From: Tenacibaculum sp. Bg11-29 | GTDB taxonomy: Bacteria > Bacteroidota > Bacteroidia > Flavobacteriales > Flavobacteriaceae | DNA length: 64,000 bases | NCBI RefSeq assembly: GCF_002836595.1 | Contig: NZ_PJBB01000003.1 | Location: 1,046,001 to 1,110,000, forward strand | Direction of reading: 5' to 3' | Part shown: one piece after another, positions 41,730 to 50,568 of the stretch | How the letters are laid out: the number at the start of each line of letters is the position of its first letter | Numbering within the stretch: position 1 is the first letter of the stretch | Position numbers and translations under genes: made by a program | Notes under the pieces: generated by a model | What the model saw: the letters and a program-made list of their open reading frames with translations, nothing else | Database searches by the model: none | What the model was told of the DNA's origin: nothing

Positions 41730-44435
41730 ATGATGAAAAAACTATTACTTATTGCGCTTGTACTGTTTGGTACATTCACTATGGTTGCTCAGACGACCAT
41801 ATCGGGTACAGTCAACGACGCATCTCTAGGAGGCCCGCTTCCGGGAGCAAACATTAAGGTTTTAAGAAAGGCAGTAGGAACATCTACTAATTTTGACGGA
41901 AAATTTACAATGAAAGTGACAGATACACCGCCTTTCACAATAGAGGTTTCCTCTTTAGGGTATCAATCAAAAAACATTGAAATAACTAAAAATAATCAAG
42001 TTATTGAAGTCGCTTTAACAGAAAATGCAACGTCTTTAGATGAGGTTGTAATTTCAGCATCAAGAACCCCAGAACGAGTAATGGAATCACCTGTTACAAT
42101 TGAACGTTTTGACTCTAGAGCTATAAAAAATACTGCTTCTGCATCTTATTATGATGGATTGGAGAATTTAAAAGGCGTAGATGTTAATTCAGGAGGATTA
42201 ACTTTTAAAACAGTAAACACTCGTGGTTTTGCAACTTTTGGTAACGAACGATTTGTTCAGTTAGTAGACGGTATGGATAATGCATCACCAGCTTTAAACT
42301 TTGCGATTGGTAATTTATTAGGAATATCTGAAGCAGATGTAAAAAGTGTTGAAATTTTACCTGGTGCAGCATCAGCTTTATATGGAGCTAATGCATTTAA
42401 TGGTATTATGTTAATGACAAGTAAAAATCCATTTGATAGCCAGGGTATTAGTGTTGGTTTAAAAGGAGGTGTTACTAGCCAAGAAGCAGCGGGAAATAAT
42501 AATTATTATGACGCTAATATTAGAATGGCACATGTTTTTGATGATAAATTTGCTGTAAAAGCAACTTTTTCTTATTTAAAAGGTGAAGAATGGCATGCAA
42601 CAGATTATAGAAATACGAAAGGTATTGGAGAAGGGTATATTCCAGGAACAAGACAGAGTGATCCAAATTATGATGGAGCTAATGTTTATGGAGATGAAGT
42701 TTCAGTAAATTTAGGTGGAGCGATTGGTAATGTTAGTAGAACTGGTTACACAGATCAAGAACTAATGACTAACGAAGCAAAAAGTGTTAAATTTAATGGG
42801 TCAATTCATTACCGTCCATTAGGAAACGATAGAGTTGAAATCATCTGGAATTCTAAGTATGGTACAGGTAATACGATTTATCAAGGTCAAAACCGTTATA
42901 ATTTAGCAAACTTCTATATGGAGCAGCATAAATTAGAGGTTAAAGGTAAAAATTTCTTCGTAAGAGGATATTATGCTGGTGAAGACGCAGGTAATTCTTA
43001 TGATACTCGTTTTGCTGCTATTGGGATTAATAGTAAATGGAAATCTAATACAGATTGGTTTGGGCAATATGCCGCAGCTTACTTAGGGGCATTTCCTAAT
43101 GTGCCAGCATCAAATCATGCAGCAGCTAGAGCTGTAGCAGATACTGGTAGAGCTATACCTGGAACTGCAGCTTTTACTTCACTATTCAATGAAGTAACTA
43201 ATGATCCAGATTTATTAACAGGATCAAAATTTAAAGATCAAACTAGTTATTACCATGCTGATGCTAATTTAAACTTACGTGATTATATTGATTGGGCTGA
43301 AGTACAAGTAGGTGGTTCTTACAGACAATATAAGTTAAACTCTTTTGGAACAATTTATACAGATGCTAGTGGACCAATTGAATATGGAGAGTATGGAATT
43401 TATTCACAGCTTCAAAAGAAAATGTTAGACGACCGTTTAAAATTTACAGGTTCTGTACGTTATGATAAGTCAGATAACTTTAAAGGTAATTTTACACCTA
43501 GATTATCTCTTGCATATGCAGCTGGAGAAACTAAAAATCATAACTTTAGAGCATCTTTTCAAACAGGGTTTAGAAATCCAACTACGCAAGATCAATATAT
43601 TGGTTTAGCTACAGGAGCTGGATTTATTATGGGAACTGCTCCTGATAATATCAATCGTTTTTCTGCACCAGCTGTAACAACTACAGGGACTTTTACTTTA
43701 ACAGGAACTGATGTGCTTAATAGAGGGTATTCTAAGAGTTCAATAGGTTTAGGAACACCAACATTGGTTAAAACTGCATTAGTTAAACCAGAGGAGGTTA
43801 TGTCTGTTGAAATAGGTTATCGTGGAGCGTTGCCTTTAGGAGAAAATAAATTAACGGTTGATTTTAGTACATATTACAATATGTATTCTAACTTTATTTC
43901 TAATAAAGATGTTGTTGTTTTAGTTGATTCTAATACACCTGTAACTGTTGGTAATTTAACAAATAGAGATTTAGTAAGAACATTTAGTGTGAAAACAAAT
44001 TCTTCTGTTGATGTTGATTCTTACGGTGTTGGTTTAGGGTTAAGTACAAAAATATTTAAAGGATATAACGTAGGGTTAAACTATACATGGTCTAAATTTG
44101 AATTTGACCAAGCTTCTGATCTTGATTTTGAAGCTGGGTTTAATACTCCAGAACACAAAGTGAAAATGCAGTTTGGTCATTCTAACTTATTTAAAAACTT
44201 TGGCTTTAATGTAAGTGCTCGTTGGCAAACAGAATTTTATTGGCAATCTACCTTCTTAGAAGGAAATGTTGATGAAAGAACTGTTTTAGATGCGCAAGTA
44301 AATTATAGTGTACCTTCTATAAAGTCAGTATTTAAATTAGGAGGGTCTAACTTAACAGGAAAAGAGTATTTAAGTGCACCAGGTGTAGGAGCAATTGGTT
44401 CTATGTATTATTTATCTTGGACAATTAACAACTAA
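41730..44435 (+). CDS. TonB-dependent outer-membrane receptor with carboxypeptidase-like N-terminal domain
   Basis: 901 residues. Signal peptide (1-20), CarboxypepD_reg-like domain (about 22-105, ISGTVNDASLGGPLPGANIK to VALTEN), plug (about 110-230, DEVVISASRTPERVMESPVT, NTRGFATFGNERFVQLVDGM, EILPGAASALYGANAFNG) and a 22-strand-type barrel to the end. It imports an unidentified ligand using TonB energy. No SusD follows. Instead an SGNH-hydrolase lipoprotein starts 10 nt downstream, a pairing seen in flavobacteria. Tandem ATGs at 41730 and 41733 are both possible. A TATTTTG box (one base short of consensus) lies at 41694-41700. Confidence 0.92.
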   Translation: MMKKLLLIALVLFGTFTMVAQTTISGTVNDASLGGPLPGANIKVLRKAVGTSTNFDGKFTMKVTDTPPFTIEVSSLGYQSKNIEITKNNQVIEVALTENATSLDEVVISASRTPERVMESPVTIERFDSRAIKNTASASYYDGLENLKGVDVNSGGLTFKTVNTRGFATFGNERFVQLVDGMDNASPALNFAIGNLLGISEADVKSVEILPGAASALYGANAFNGIMLMTSKNPFDSQGISVGLKGGVTSQEAAGNNNYYDANIRMAHVFDDKFAVKATFSYLKGEEWHATDYRNTKGIGEGYIPGTRQSDPNYDGANVYGDEVSVNLGGAIGNVSRTGYTDQELMTNEAKSVKFNGSIHYRPLGNDRVEIIWNSKYGTGNTIYQGQNRYNLANFYMEQHKLEVKGKNFFVRGYYAGEDAGNSYDTRFAAIGINSKWKSNTDWFGQYAAAYLGAFPNVPASNHAAARAVADTGRAIPGTAAFTSLFNEVTNDPDLLTGSKFKDQTSYYHADANLNLRDYIDWAEVQVGGSYRQYKLNSFGTIYTDASGPIEYGEYGIYSQLQKKMLDDRLKFTGSVRYDKSDNFKGNFTPRLSLAYAAGETKNHNFRASFQTGFRNPTTQDQYIGLATGAGFIMGTAPDNINRFSAPAVTTTGTFTLTGTDVLNRGYSKSSIGLGTPTLVKTALVKPEEVMSVEIGYRGALPLGENKLTVDFSTYYNMYSNFISNKDVVVLVDSNTPVTVGNLTNRDLVRTFSVKTNSSVDVDSYGVGLGLSTKIFKGYNVGLNYTWSKFEFDQASDLDFEAGFNTPEHKVKMQFGHSNLFKNFGFNVSARWQTEFYWQSTFLEGNVDERTVLDAQVNYSVPSIKSVFKLGGSNLTGKEYLSAPGVGAIGSMYYLSWTINN

Positions 44436-44445
44436 AAAAACAAAA

Positions 44446-46089
44446 ATGAAAAATACATTAAAATATACATTTTTATCTGCAGTGTTTTTAGGTTTCGTAG
44501 CCTGTGATGTAGATAATACTTTACCAGAAATACCAGGAGAAGCGGAAAATACTATTGCTTTAGAGGTAGGGAGTGCAGACTTTTCTAAATATGTTGCTGT
44601 AGGAGCTTCTTTTACAGCTGGTTTTACAGACGGAGCTTTATTTAAGGCTGCTCAAGAGAACTCTTTTCCAAATACGTTGGCTAAGAAATTTGCAATGGTA
44701 AATGGAGGTACTTTCACACAACCTTTAATGAATGATAATATTGGTGGTTTTACTATCGGAGGCGATGTGAAAGGAGAGCCTAGGTTTTACTTCAATGGTT
44801 CAGGACCTACAAGATTATCAGCTACGCCAACTACAGAAATAAGTAGTATTCAAACAGGTGTTTTTAGTAACATGGGGATTCCTGGTTTAAAAAGCTACCA
44901 TTTAGGAGTGAAAGGTTATGGAGCATTAGCTGGACTTCCAAATGCTAATCCTTACTTTATTAGAATGGCTTCGTCACCAATGGCTAGTGTTTTAGAAGAT
45001 GTAATGGCGCAAACGCCAACATTCTTTTCTTTATCAGAAATAGGAGGGAATGATGTTTTAACTTATTCTGCCGCTGGAGGTGTTGGAGCTGATCAAAAAG
45101 GAAATGTTGATCCAACTACCTATGGTCCTGCAGATATAACCGACCCTAATGTTTTTGCCGCAGCTTTTTCAGGAACAGTAGATGCTTTAACAGCAGGTGG
45201 AGCTAAAGGTGTTGTTGCTAATTTACCATATATAACATCACTTCCTTATTTTACAACAGTACCTCATGCGCCATTAGACCCGTCTGATCCAGATTTCGGA
45301 GCGCAAATACCTACTTTAAATAGTGTGTTTGGAGCAATTAACGGTGTGTTTACAGCTATTGGAGTACCAGAACGTGCAATTGTCTTTGTTACTGATGCAG
45401 CGAATCCAGTAATTATTAAAGATGAAGCTTTAGATGATAAAACTGCGCAAATAGTTGGAGCATTGTTGGCAAGTCCTACTTTCCCTCCTTTTGTTGCAAA
45501 TTTTGGTTTACCTACTGACGCTACTACTTTACAAAAAGTAGCAGGATTATTAGGTTCATATTATGGACAAGCGAGACAAGCTACAGCAAAAGATTTATTG
45601 GTTTTACCGAGTAGCCGTATTATTGGTAAGGTAAATACAGCATCAGTACAGTCTTTAATGGCACAAGGATTGCCTCAGCAATTAGCAGGAATGTTTTCTG
45701 CTGAAGGAGTTTCTTTACCATTAGAAGATAAATGGGTGTTAACTGAAGATGAATCTAGCAAGGTTAAAATAGCAACAGATGCTTACAATGTTACTATTAA
45801 AAATGTTGCAGATGCTAAAGGTTTAGCTTTTGTAGATTTTAATGCTATTTTACAAGAAGCGTCAACAACTGGTCTTAATTATGATACTTATAATTTAACA
45901 ACTAGTTTAGTTACTGGAGGTTTAGTTGGTTTAGATGGAATTCATTTAACAGGTAGAGGGTATGCTTTAATGGCTAACAAAATGCTAGAAGCTATTGATA
46001 AAACGTATGGATCTAATTTTGCAGAAGCTAAAGATGGTTTAGCAAAAGCAAATGATTATCCAACAAATTATTCACCTACTTTACAGTAA
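44446..46089 (+). CDS. SGNH/GDSL hydrolase family lipoprotein
   Basis: 547 residues. The start at 44446 gives MKNTLKYTFLSAVFLGFVAC with lipobox Cys20; an in-frame ATG at 44395 lies inside the receptor gene. SGNH blocks are visible: block I as VAVGASFTAG (GDSL replaced by GASF, Ser kept), block III SEIGGNDVL, and block V DGIHLTGRGYALM with the catalytic Asp-His. Probably an ester hydrolase on the outer membrane acting on what the adjacent receptor imports, or serving as its surface lipoprotein partner. Longer than simple GDSL enzymes because of an insert in the middle. Confidence 0.88.
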   Translation: MKNTLKYTFLSAVFLGFVACDVDNTLPEIPGEAENTIALEVGSADFSKYVAVGASFTAGFTDGALFKAAQENSFPNTLAKKFAMVNGGTFTQPLMNDNIGGFTIGGDVKGEPRFYFNGSGPTRLSATPTTEISSIQTGVFSNMGIPGLKSYHLGVKGYGALAGLPNANPYFIRMASSPMASVLEDVMAQTPTFFSLSEIGGNDVLTYSAAGGVGADQKGNVDPTTYGPADITDPNVFAAAFSGTVDALTAGGAKGVVANLPYITSLPYFTTVPHAPLDPSDPDFGAQIPTLNSVFGAINGVFTAIGVPERAIVFVTDAANPVIIKDEALDDKTAQIVGALLASPTFPPFVANFGLPTDATTLQKVAGLLGSYYGQARQATAKDLLVLPSSRIIGKVNTASVQSLMAQGLPQQLAGMFSAEGVSLPLEDKWVLTEDESSKVKIATDAYNVTIKNVADAKGLAFVDFNAILQEASTTGLNYDTYNLTTSLVTGGLVGLDGIHLTGRGYALMANKMLEAIDKTYGSNFAEAKDGLAKANDYPTNYSPTLQ

Positions 46090-46108
46090 AAAACAACTAT
46101 TTTCAATA

Positions 46109-46140
46109 AAAAAAGGCTTCATTTAATGAAGCCTTTTTTT
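46109..46140. terminator. Bidirectional terminator
   Basis: GGCTTCAT/ATGAAGCC (46115-46122 with 46126-46133) with a 3-nt loop, flanked by A and T tracts. It ends the receptor operon and the convergent small gene. Confidence 0.9.
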
Positions 46141-46375
46141 ATTCTTTACTATTGTCAATCCAGTCTTTTATTTTTTTATCATTGATAATATATTTTTTAT
46201 ACTTATTATCTTTATATCTATAATAAATAAAGATTGGCATTAATATAAATGCCATAAATAAAACACCTAGTCCCATTATTACTTGGGCATTAGGGTGTTC
46301 GATATTTAAAAAATATACTCCAATAATCATCCATACTATAAAGATGATAAATAATATTTTTAGCACTGTTTTCAT
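46139..46375 (-). CDS. Small two-helix membrane protein (78 aa)
   Basis: Hydrophobic helices at about 5-22 and 33-51 (VIMGLGVLFMAFILMPIFIY), then a highly charged C-terminus rich in Lys and Asp (YKDNKYKKYIINDKKIKDW). No family recognised. It stands alone between two bidirectional terminators, with clean start and stop. Confidence 0.65.
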   Translation of the reverse strand: MKTVLKILFIIFIVWMIIGVYFLNIEHPNAQVIMGLGVLFMAFILMPIFIYYRYKDNKYKKYIINDKKIKDWIDNSKE

Positions 46376-46403
46376 TCTGTTATGTTTAATGATGTAAAAG
46401 TAA

Positions 46404-46437
46404 AAAATCCTATCATGTAAAATAATGATAGGATTTT
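46404..46437. terminator. Bidirectional terminator downstream of glyS
   Basis: A 13-bp stem AAAATCCTATCAT/ATGATAGGATTTT (46404-46416 with 46425-46437) with an 8-nt loop, and A and T tracts outside. It ends glyS on the minus strand. Confidence 0.85.
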
Positions 46438-46459
46438 TATTTTCTATAAAATAATATGT

Positions 46460-48001
46460 TTACATTTTTTGTAACCAATTCTTTACTTCTACTTCTTGTT
46501 TTATAATATTGCTTAATTCAGAAATTAAGACACGTTTTTGTTCCATTGTATCTCTATGACGAATTGTAACAGTATTGTCTTTTAAAGTGTCGTGATCCAC
46601 AGTAATACAAAAAGGAGTACCATTAGCATCTTGTCTTCTATAACGTTTACCTACAGCATCTTTTTCATCATAAAAAACATTGAAATCCCATTTTAATTCT
46701 TCTAAAATTTTGCGTGCTACTTCTGGTAATCCATCTTTTTTAACTAATGGTAAAACAGCGGCTTTAAAAGGAGCTAATACAGCTGGTAATTTTAATACTG
46801 TTCTTGTAGTTCCGTTTTCTAATTCTTCTTCTTGTAAAGAGTTTGAAAATACAGCTAAGAACATTCTATCTAAGCCAATAGAAGTTTCGACAACGTAAGG
46901 TGTGTAACTTTTATTTTCTTCGTGATCGAAATATTGTAATTTCTTACCAGAATGTTTCTCGTGTGCTTTTAAGTCAAAATCAGTACGTGAATGAATTCCT
47001 TCTAATTCTTTAAATCCGAAAGGAAAATTAAATTCAATATCAGCAGCAGCATCAGCATAATGGGCTAATTTATCATGATCATGAAAACGATAATTATCAG
47101 CACCCATACCTAATGATAAATGCCATTTCATACGAGTTTCTTTCCACTGATCGTACCATTCTTTTTGAGTTCCAGGTTTTACAAAAAATTGCATTTCCAT
47201 TTGTTCAAATTCACGCATTCTAAAAATAAACTGACGTGCAACAATTTCATTACGAAAAGCTTTACCAGTTTGTGCAATTCCGAAAGGAATTTTCATTCTA
47301 CCGGTTTTCTGCACGTTTAAGAAATTTACAAATATTCCTTGTGCTGTTTCTGGGCGTAAATATACTTGAGTAGAGTTTTCTGCTGATGCACCAATTTGTG
47401 TACCAAACATTAAGTTAAATTGTTTTACTTCTGTCCAGTTTTTAGAGCCAGAAACTGGGCAAACAATTCCTAAATCTATAATTAATTGTCTGAAACCTTC
47501 TAAATCACTTTCTTCTTGAACTCTTGTTAGTTCAAGAGTAATTTCATCCATCTGTTTTTGACGACGCAATACATTAGGATTTGTAGCAGTAAACTCATCT
47601 TCATTAAAAGAATCTCCAAAACGTTTTTTTGCTTTGGTAATATCTTTTTTAATTTTATCTAAAATTTTCTCTCTAAAATCTTCTACTAAAACATCAGCTC
47701 TGTATCGTTTTTTAGAATCCTTATTGTCAATTAAAGGGTCGTTAAAGGCATCTACGTGACCAGAAGCTTTCCAAGTTGTAGGATGCATTAAAATAGATGC
47801 ATCTATTCCAACAATGTTCTCGTGCATTTGCACCATTGCTTTCCACCAATAATCTCTAATGTTTTTCTTTAACTCAACTCCGTTTTGAGCATAGTCGTAT
47901 ACCGCACTTAAGCCGTCATAAATTTCAGATGATTGAAATACATAACCATATTCTTTTGCGTGTGATAATACTTTTTTAAAGTGATCTTCTTGTTTTGCCA
48001 T
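46460..48001 (-). CDS. glyS: Glycine--tRNA ligase (single-chain type)
   Basis: A class II alpha2-type GlyRS of the archaeal/eukaryotic kind, used by Bacteroidota, not the alpha2beta2 GlyQ/GlyS enzyme. 513 residues. RPETAQGIFVNF, FRNEIVARQFIFRMREFEQM (motif 2), the IGLDRMFLAVF motif 3 region, and a C-terminal anticodon-binding domain with KRYRRQDANGTPFCITVD. The -7 box ends only 4 nt before the ATG, so the transcript may be leaderless. Confidence 0.96.
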   Translation of the reverse strand: MAKQEDHFKKVLSHAKEYGYVFQSSEIYDGLSAVYDYAQNGVELKKNIRDYWWKAMVQMHENIVGIDASILMHPTTWKASGHVDAFNDPLIDNKDSKKRYRADVLVEDFREKILDKIKKDITKAKKRFGDSFNEDEFTATNPNVLRRQKQMDEITLELTRVQEESDLEGFRQLIIDLGIVCPVSGSKNWTEVKQFNLMFGTQIGASAENSTQVYLRPETAQGIFVNFLNVQKTGRMKIPFGIAQTGKAFRNEIVARQFIFRMREFEQMEMQFFVKPGTQKEWYDQWKETRMKWHLSLGMGADNYRFHDHDKLAHYADAAADIEFNFPFGFKELEGIHSRTDFDLKAHEKHSGKKLQYFDHEENKSYTPYVVETSIGLDRMFLAVFSNSLQEEELENGTTRTVLKLPAVLAPFKAAVLPLVKKDGLPEVARKILEELKWDFNVFYDEKDAVGKRYRRQDANGTPFCITVDHDTLKDNTVTIRHRDTMEQKRVLISELSNIIKQEVEVKNWLQKM

Positions 48002-48005
48002 GTTG

Positions 48006-48013
48006 CAAAAATA
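48006..48013 (-). promoter_or_regulatory. -7 box of glyS (minus strand)
   Basis: TATTTTTG followed by C on the minus strand, 4 nt from the ATG at 48001. Confidence 0.6.
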
Positions 48014-48046
48014 AAATAAGGATTTAAACTAATACTATTCTAAAAG

Positions 48047-48084
48047 AAAAAAAGTGAAAAATTTGTTTGATTTTTCACTTTTTA
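48047..48084 (-). terminator. Terminator of the coiled-coil gene pair
   Basis: AAAAGTGAAAAAT (48050-48062) and its complement (48070-48082) with a 7-nt loop. On the minus strand the stem is followed by a run of T. Confidence 0.82.
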
Positions 48085-48104
48085 TAAAAAATATTAAATA
48101 TTAA

Positions 48105-49004
48105 TTACTTTAATTTTACAGTAGTAGCGCCAGAATACACACCGTCTACAAAAGCACTTATGGTATATTTACCTTTATTAATATCATCTCTATTTACTAG
48201 AATAAGAGAAACAAGACTAAGTTTATCATTATTATAGTTGACTTCTATCGAATCGGTATATTGAATTTTACCTCCATCTTTTAATTTTGTAACACCTTTA
48301 GGAGCAATAACTTTTTCGTTTTCATCGATAATTTGAATGTAAACTGATTTCTCTCCTGCATTGGCAACTAGGTTTTGTAATAAATCAAAGTTTATCTTAA
48401 AAGCATCAGTTCTGTTTGACCTAGAGGTTGAAGTTAATTTACCACTACTACGCTCTTTCATCGCGACTACTATAACAGGACTTGTTTTAATAATGCCACC
48501 AATAGCAACTTTAGTCTCAAGAGTTTTTTTGATTTCTTCTAACTTTTCATTTTTTTCAGTTAAAGAAGTATTAATTGTTTCTTTTTGATGTAAGATTTCG
48601 TTTGTTATTATATTTTCTTGCGCTAATACTTGATTGGCAGTATTAAGTGAATCTACTCTGATAAACAACTTTCTGTTTTCACGCTCTAAACTGGTAATTT
48701 TTTTCCTGTATTTTCTAATTAAGTTATAATTACCAGCAGGTAGACTTTTAATTGAATCACGAAGGTTGTTCATTTTAACAAGTTCGGTTCTTAACCTTTT
48801 AGAAAGACGTTTTTTTCTAACAATAACATCTGTATAATCTTTAATGATTTCATCTAATTCTTGTTCTAAATCAGCTTTTTCTTCTTGAAATACTTTTTGA
48901 AGATCATCATATTGATTGGATTTTTGAAACGAGTATAATGATAAGAATAATGTTAATAGTAAGAGGATTATAATTAGTAAACTTTTTCTTTTTTTAGGAT
49001 TCAT
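48105..49004 (-). CDS. Membrane-anchored coiled-coil protein, paralogue 2 of a tandem pair
   Basis: 299 residues. A basic start (NPKKRKS) and a single transmembrane helix (about 8-25), a long coiled coil (about 30-165, many Glu/Lys/Leu heptads), then a conserved globular C-terminal domain with VVAMKERSSGKLTSTSRSNR, TDAFKINFDLLQN, VYIQIIDENEKVI and a final beta-rich part. The C-terminal domain should lie in the periplasm. The family is not named to my knowledge. The upstream gene (49051-49911) encodes a paralogue. A TTAACCCCCC run precedes its start. Confidence 0.75.
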   Translation of the reverse strand: MNPKKRKSLLIIILLLLTLFLSLYSFQKSNQYDDLQKVFQEEKADLEQELDEIIKDYTDVIVRKKRLSKRLRTELVKMNNLRDSIKSLPAGNYNLIRKYRKKITSLERENRKLFIRVDSLNTANQVLAQENIITNEILHQKETINTSLTEKNEKLEEIKKTLETKVAIGGIIKTSPVIVVAMKERSSGKLTSTSRSNRTDAFKINFDLLQNLVANAGEKSVYIQIIDENEKVIAPKGVTKLKDGGKIQYTDSIEVNYNNDKLSLVSLILVNRDDINKGKYTISAFVDGVYSGATTVKLK

Positions 49005-49050
49005 AATAATGGGGGGTTAATTGAAGTTTATAATGTAGTCTTTTAATTCA

Positions 49051-49911
49051 TTATTTAAGCTCTATAATAGTATTGCTAATATAATGACCTTCAACAAAAA
49101 TATTGATTTTATAAGAACCTTTATTTATAATGTCTCTATTTACATTAATAAATGAGATTACAGATAAAATTTTATTATTGTAATTTGCTTTCATTATATC
49201 GTTACAAAGTATTTTTTCTTTGTTTTTTAATTTAACTTTTTTCGCGGGTTTAAGCACTTTGTTATTGTTAACAATTTGAATGTAAATGGATTTAAACCCT
49301 GAGCTAACAATATTGTTTTCTAATAAATCAAATTCTATTTTAAAGGCATCTGTTTTACTAGATCTTGAAGTAGAGGTATGTTTACCACTTCTTCTTTTTT
49401 TCATTGCTTTTACTTTTATCGCAGAGATTTCGATAATCTCAGCAATAGCAATTTTTTCTTTTAACCTTATATTTTGTGTTTCTTTTTGAACTAAAACCTT
49501 TTTTACACTATCATTTTTTGTTAGTAGTTGATTGTTTACCGCTTTTAAAGAATCAATATGGTTAAAAAGGGCCTTGTTTTGCTTAGATAAATATGAGATT
49601 CGTTTTCTATAAAAACGAAACAAACCGTAATCAGTATCAGTTAAGTCATTAATAGTATCTCTAAGTTTTATTATTTCTTGAAGTTTATCTCTTATTTTTA
49701 ATGAAAGATTATCATTATTATAAGTAGCATCTTCATAATTCTTAATAACAATATTTAGCTCAGACTCTAATTCTTTTTTTTCAAGCTCAAATACCCCTTT
49801 TAATTGATGGTAATCACAAGCATTCTGATAAGATAATATCCCAACGACTATTATTAATGTAAGTAAAAAGGCAATAAAACTATTGTTTTTTAATTCTCTG
49901 ATTGTAATCAT
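49051..49911 (-). CDS. Membrane-anchored coiled-coil protein, paralogue 1 of a tandem pair
   Basis: 286 residues with the same layout as its neighbour: one N-terminal helix (about 11-29), a coiled coil (about 35-150), and a C-terminal domain with AMKKRRSGKHTSTSRSSKT followed by DAFKIEFDLLEN, IYIQIVNNNKVL and VNRDIINKGSYKI. The shared SGKxTSTSRS-TDAFKI core is the strongest signature. It is transcribed first, with 46 nt between the genes. It begins 7 nt after the methyltransferase stop, so all three can form one operon. Confidence 0.75.
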   Translation of the reverse strand: MITIRELKNNSFIAFLLTLIIVVGILSYQNACDYHQLKGVFELEKKELESELNIVIKNYEDATYNNDNLSLKIRDKLQEIIKLRDTINDLTDTDYGLFRFYRKRISYLSKQNKALFNHIDSLKAVNNQLLTKNDSVKKVLVQKETQNIRLKEKIAIAEIIEISAIKVKAMKKRRSGKHTSTSRSSKTDAFKIEFDLLENNIVSSGFKSIYIQIVNNNKVLKPAKKVKLKNKEKILCNDIMKANYNNKILSVISFINVNRDIINKGSYKINIFVEGHYISNTIIELK

Positions 49912-49918
49912 ATTGGGG

Positions 49919-50515
49919 TTATGATGAACAGTTTGGTTTACTTGCGGCTAATATACTATTTTTTATACAGTTGTAAATAAAGGCTGGAGGGAAGTTAAGA
50001 GGTTCAAAACTTAACTTTATATCTTTTCCAAAAACCCCTTTTAATTTTTTGTAATAAGTTAAACTGTATTGATATTGAATAAATAAGCCTTTATTTTTGA
50101 GAATTTTATAACTTTCTGATAAGATCTTGTGAGATATTTCTTTAGGAATAATGGTTAAAGGTAAGCTAGAAACGATATAGCTAGCTTCACTATATCCTAG
50201 TTTTTTAATTTCCTTAAGCATGGTTTCAGCAGATGCTTTTAGAACAATTAACTGAGGGTGTTTTATTTTTTTTAATTCTTTATAAAAAGCATCGTTAATT
50301 TCAAAACAAATAAGAATTGTGTTGGGTTGAATATTATTTAAAATACTATTAGTTATTGCGCCATTTCCAGGGCCTAATTCCACAATAACTTTTGCGTCTA
50401 AAAAATTAATTTCTCTAAGCATTTTATTAGCTAAGAATTTAGAGCTAGGAGCAACAGTACCAGATGTTTTGTAGTTTTTTATAGCTTCTTTAAAAAAATT
50501 AAATTTTTTACTCAA
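49919..50515 (-). CDS. PmtA-like class I SAM methyltransferase
   Basis: 198 residues. FKEAIKNYKTSGTVAPSSKF at the N-terminus, SAM motif I VIVELGPGNGAIT, acidic motif II CFEIND, and VSSLPLTIIPKE are shared with COG3963 phospholipid N-methyltransferases and, more distantly, with KsgA-like enzymes. The target (lipid or other) is not provable. The start codon is TTG at 50515; the next in-frame ATG (residue 32) would cut into the conserved N-terminus. It heads an operon with the coiled-coil pair. Confidence 0.75.
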   Translation of the reverse strand: MSKKFNFFKEAIKNYKTSGTVAPSSKFLANKMLREINFLDAKVIVELGPGNGAITNSILNNIQPNTILICFEINDAFYKELKKIKHPQLIVLKASAETMLKEIKKLGYSEASYIVSSLPLTIIPKEISHKILSESYKILKNKGLFIQYQYSLTYYKKLKGVFGKDIKLSFEPLNFPPAFIYNCIKNSILAASKPNCSS

Positions 50516-50568
50516 AATAATGTTTATTTATGTTTTTTGTATATTTATGATTAAAAAGGCGTGTAAAG

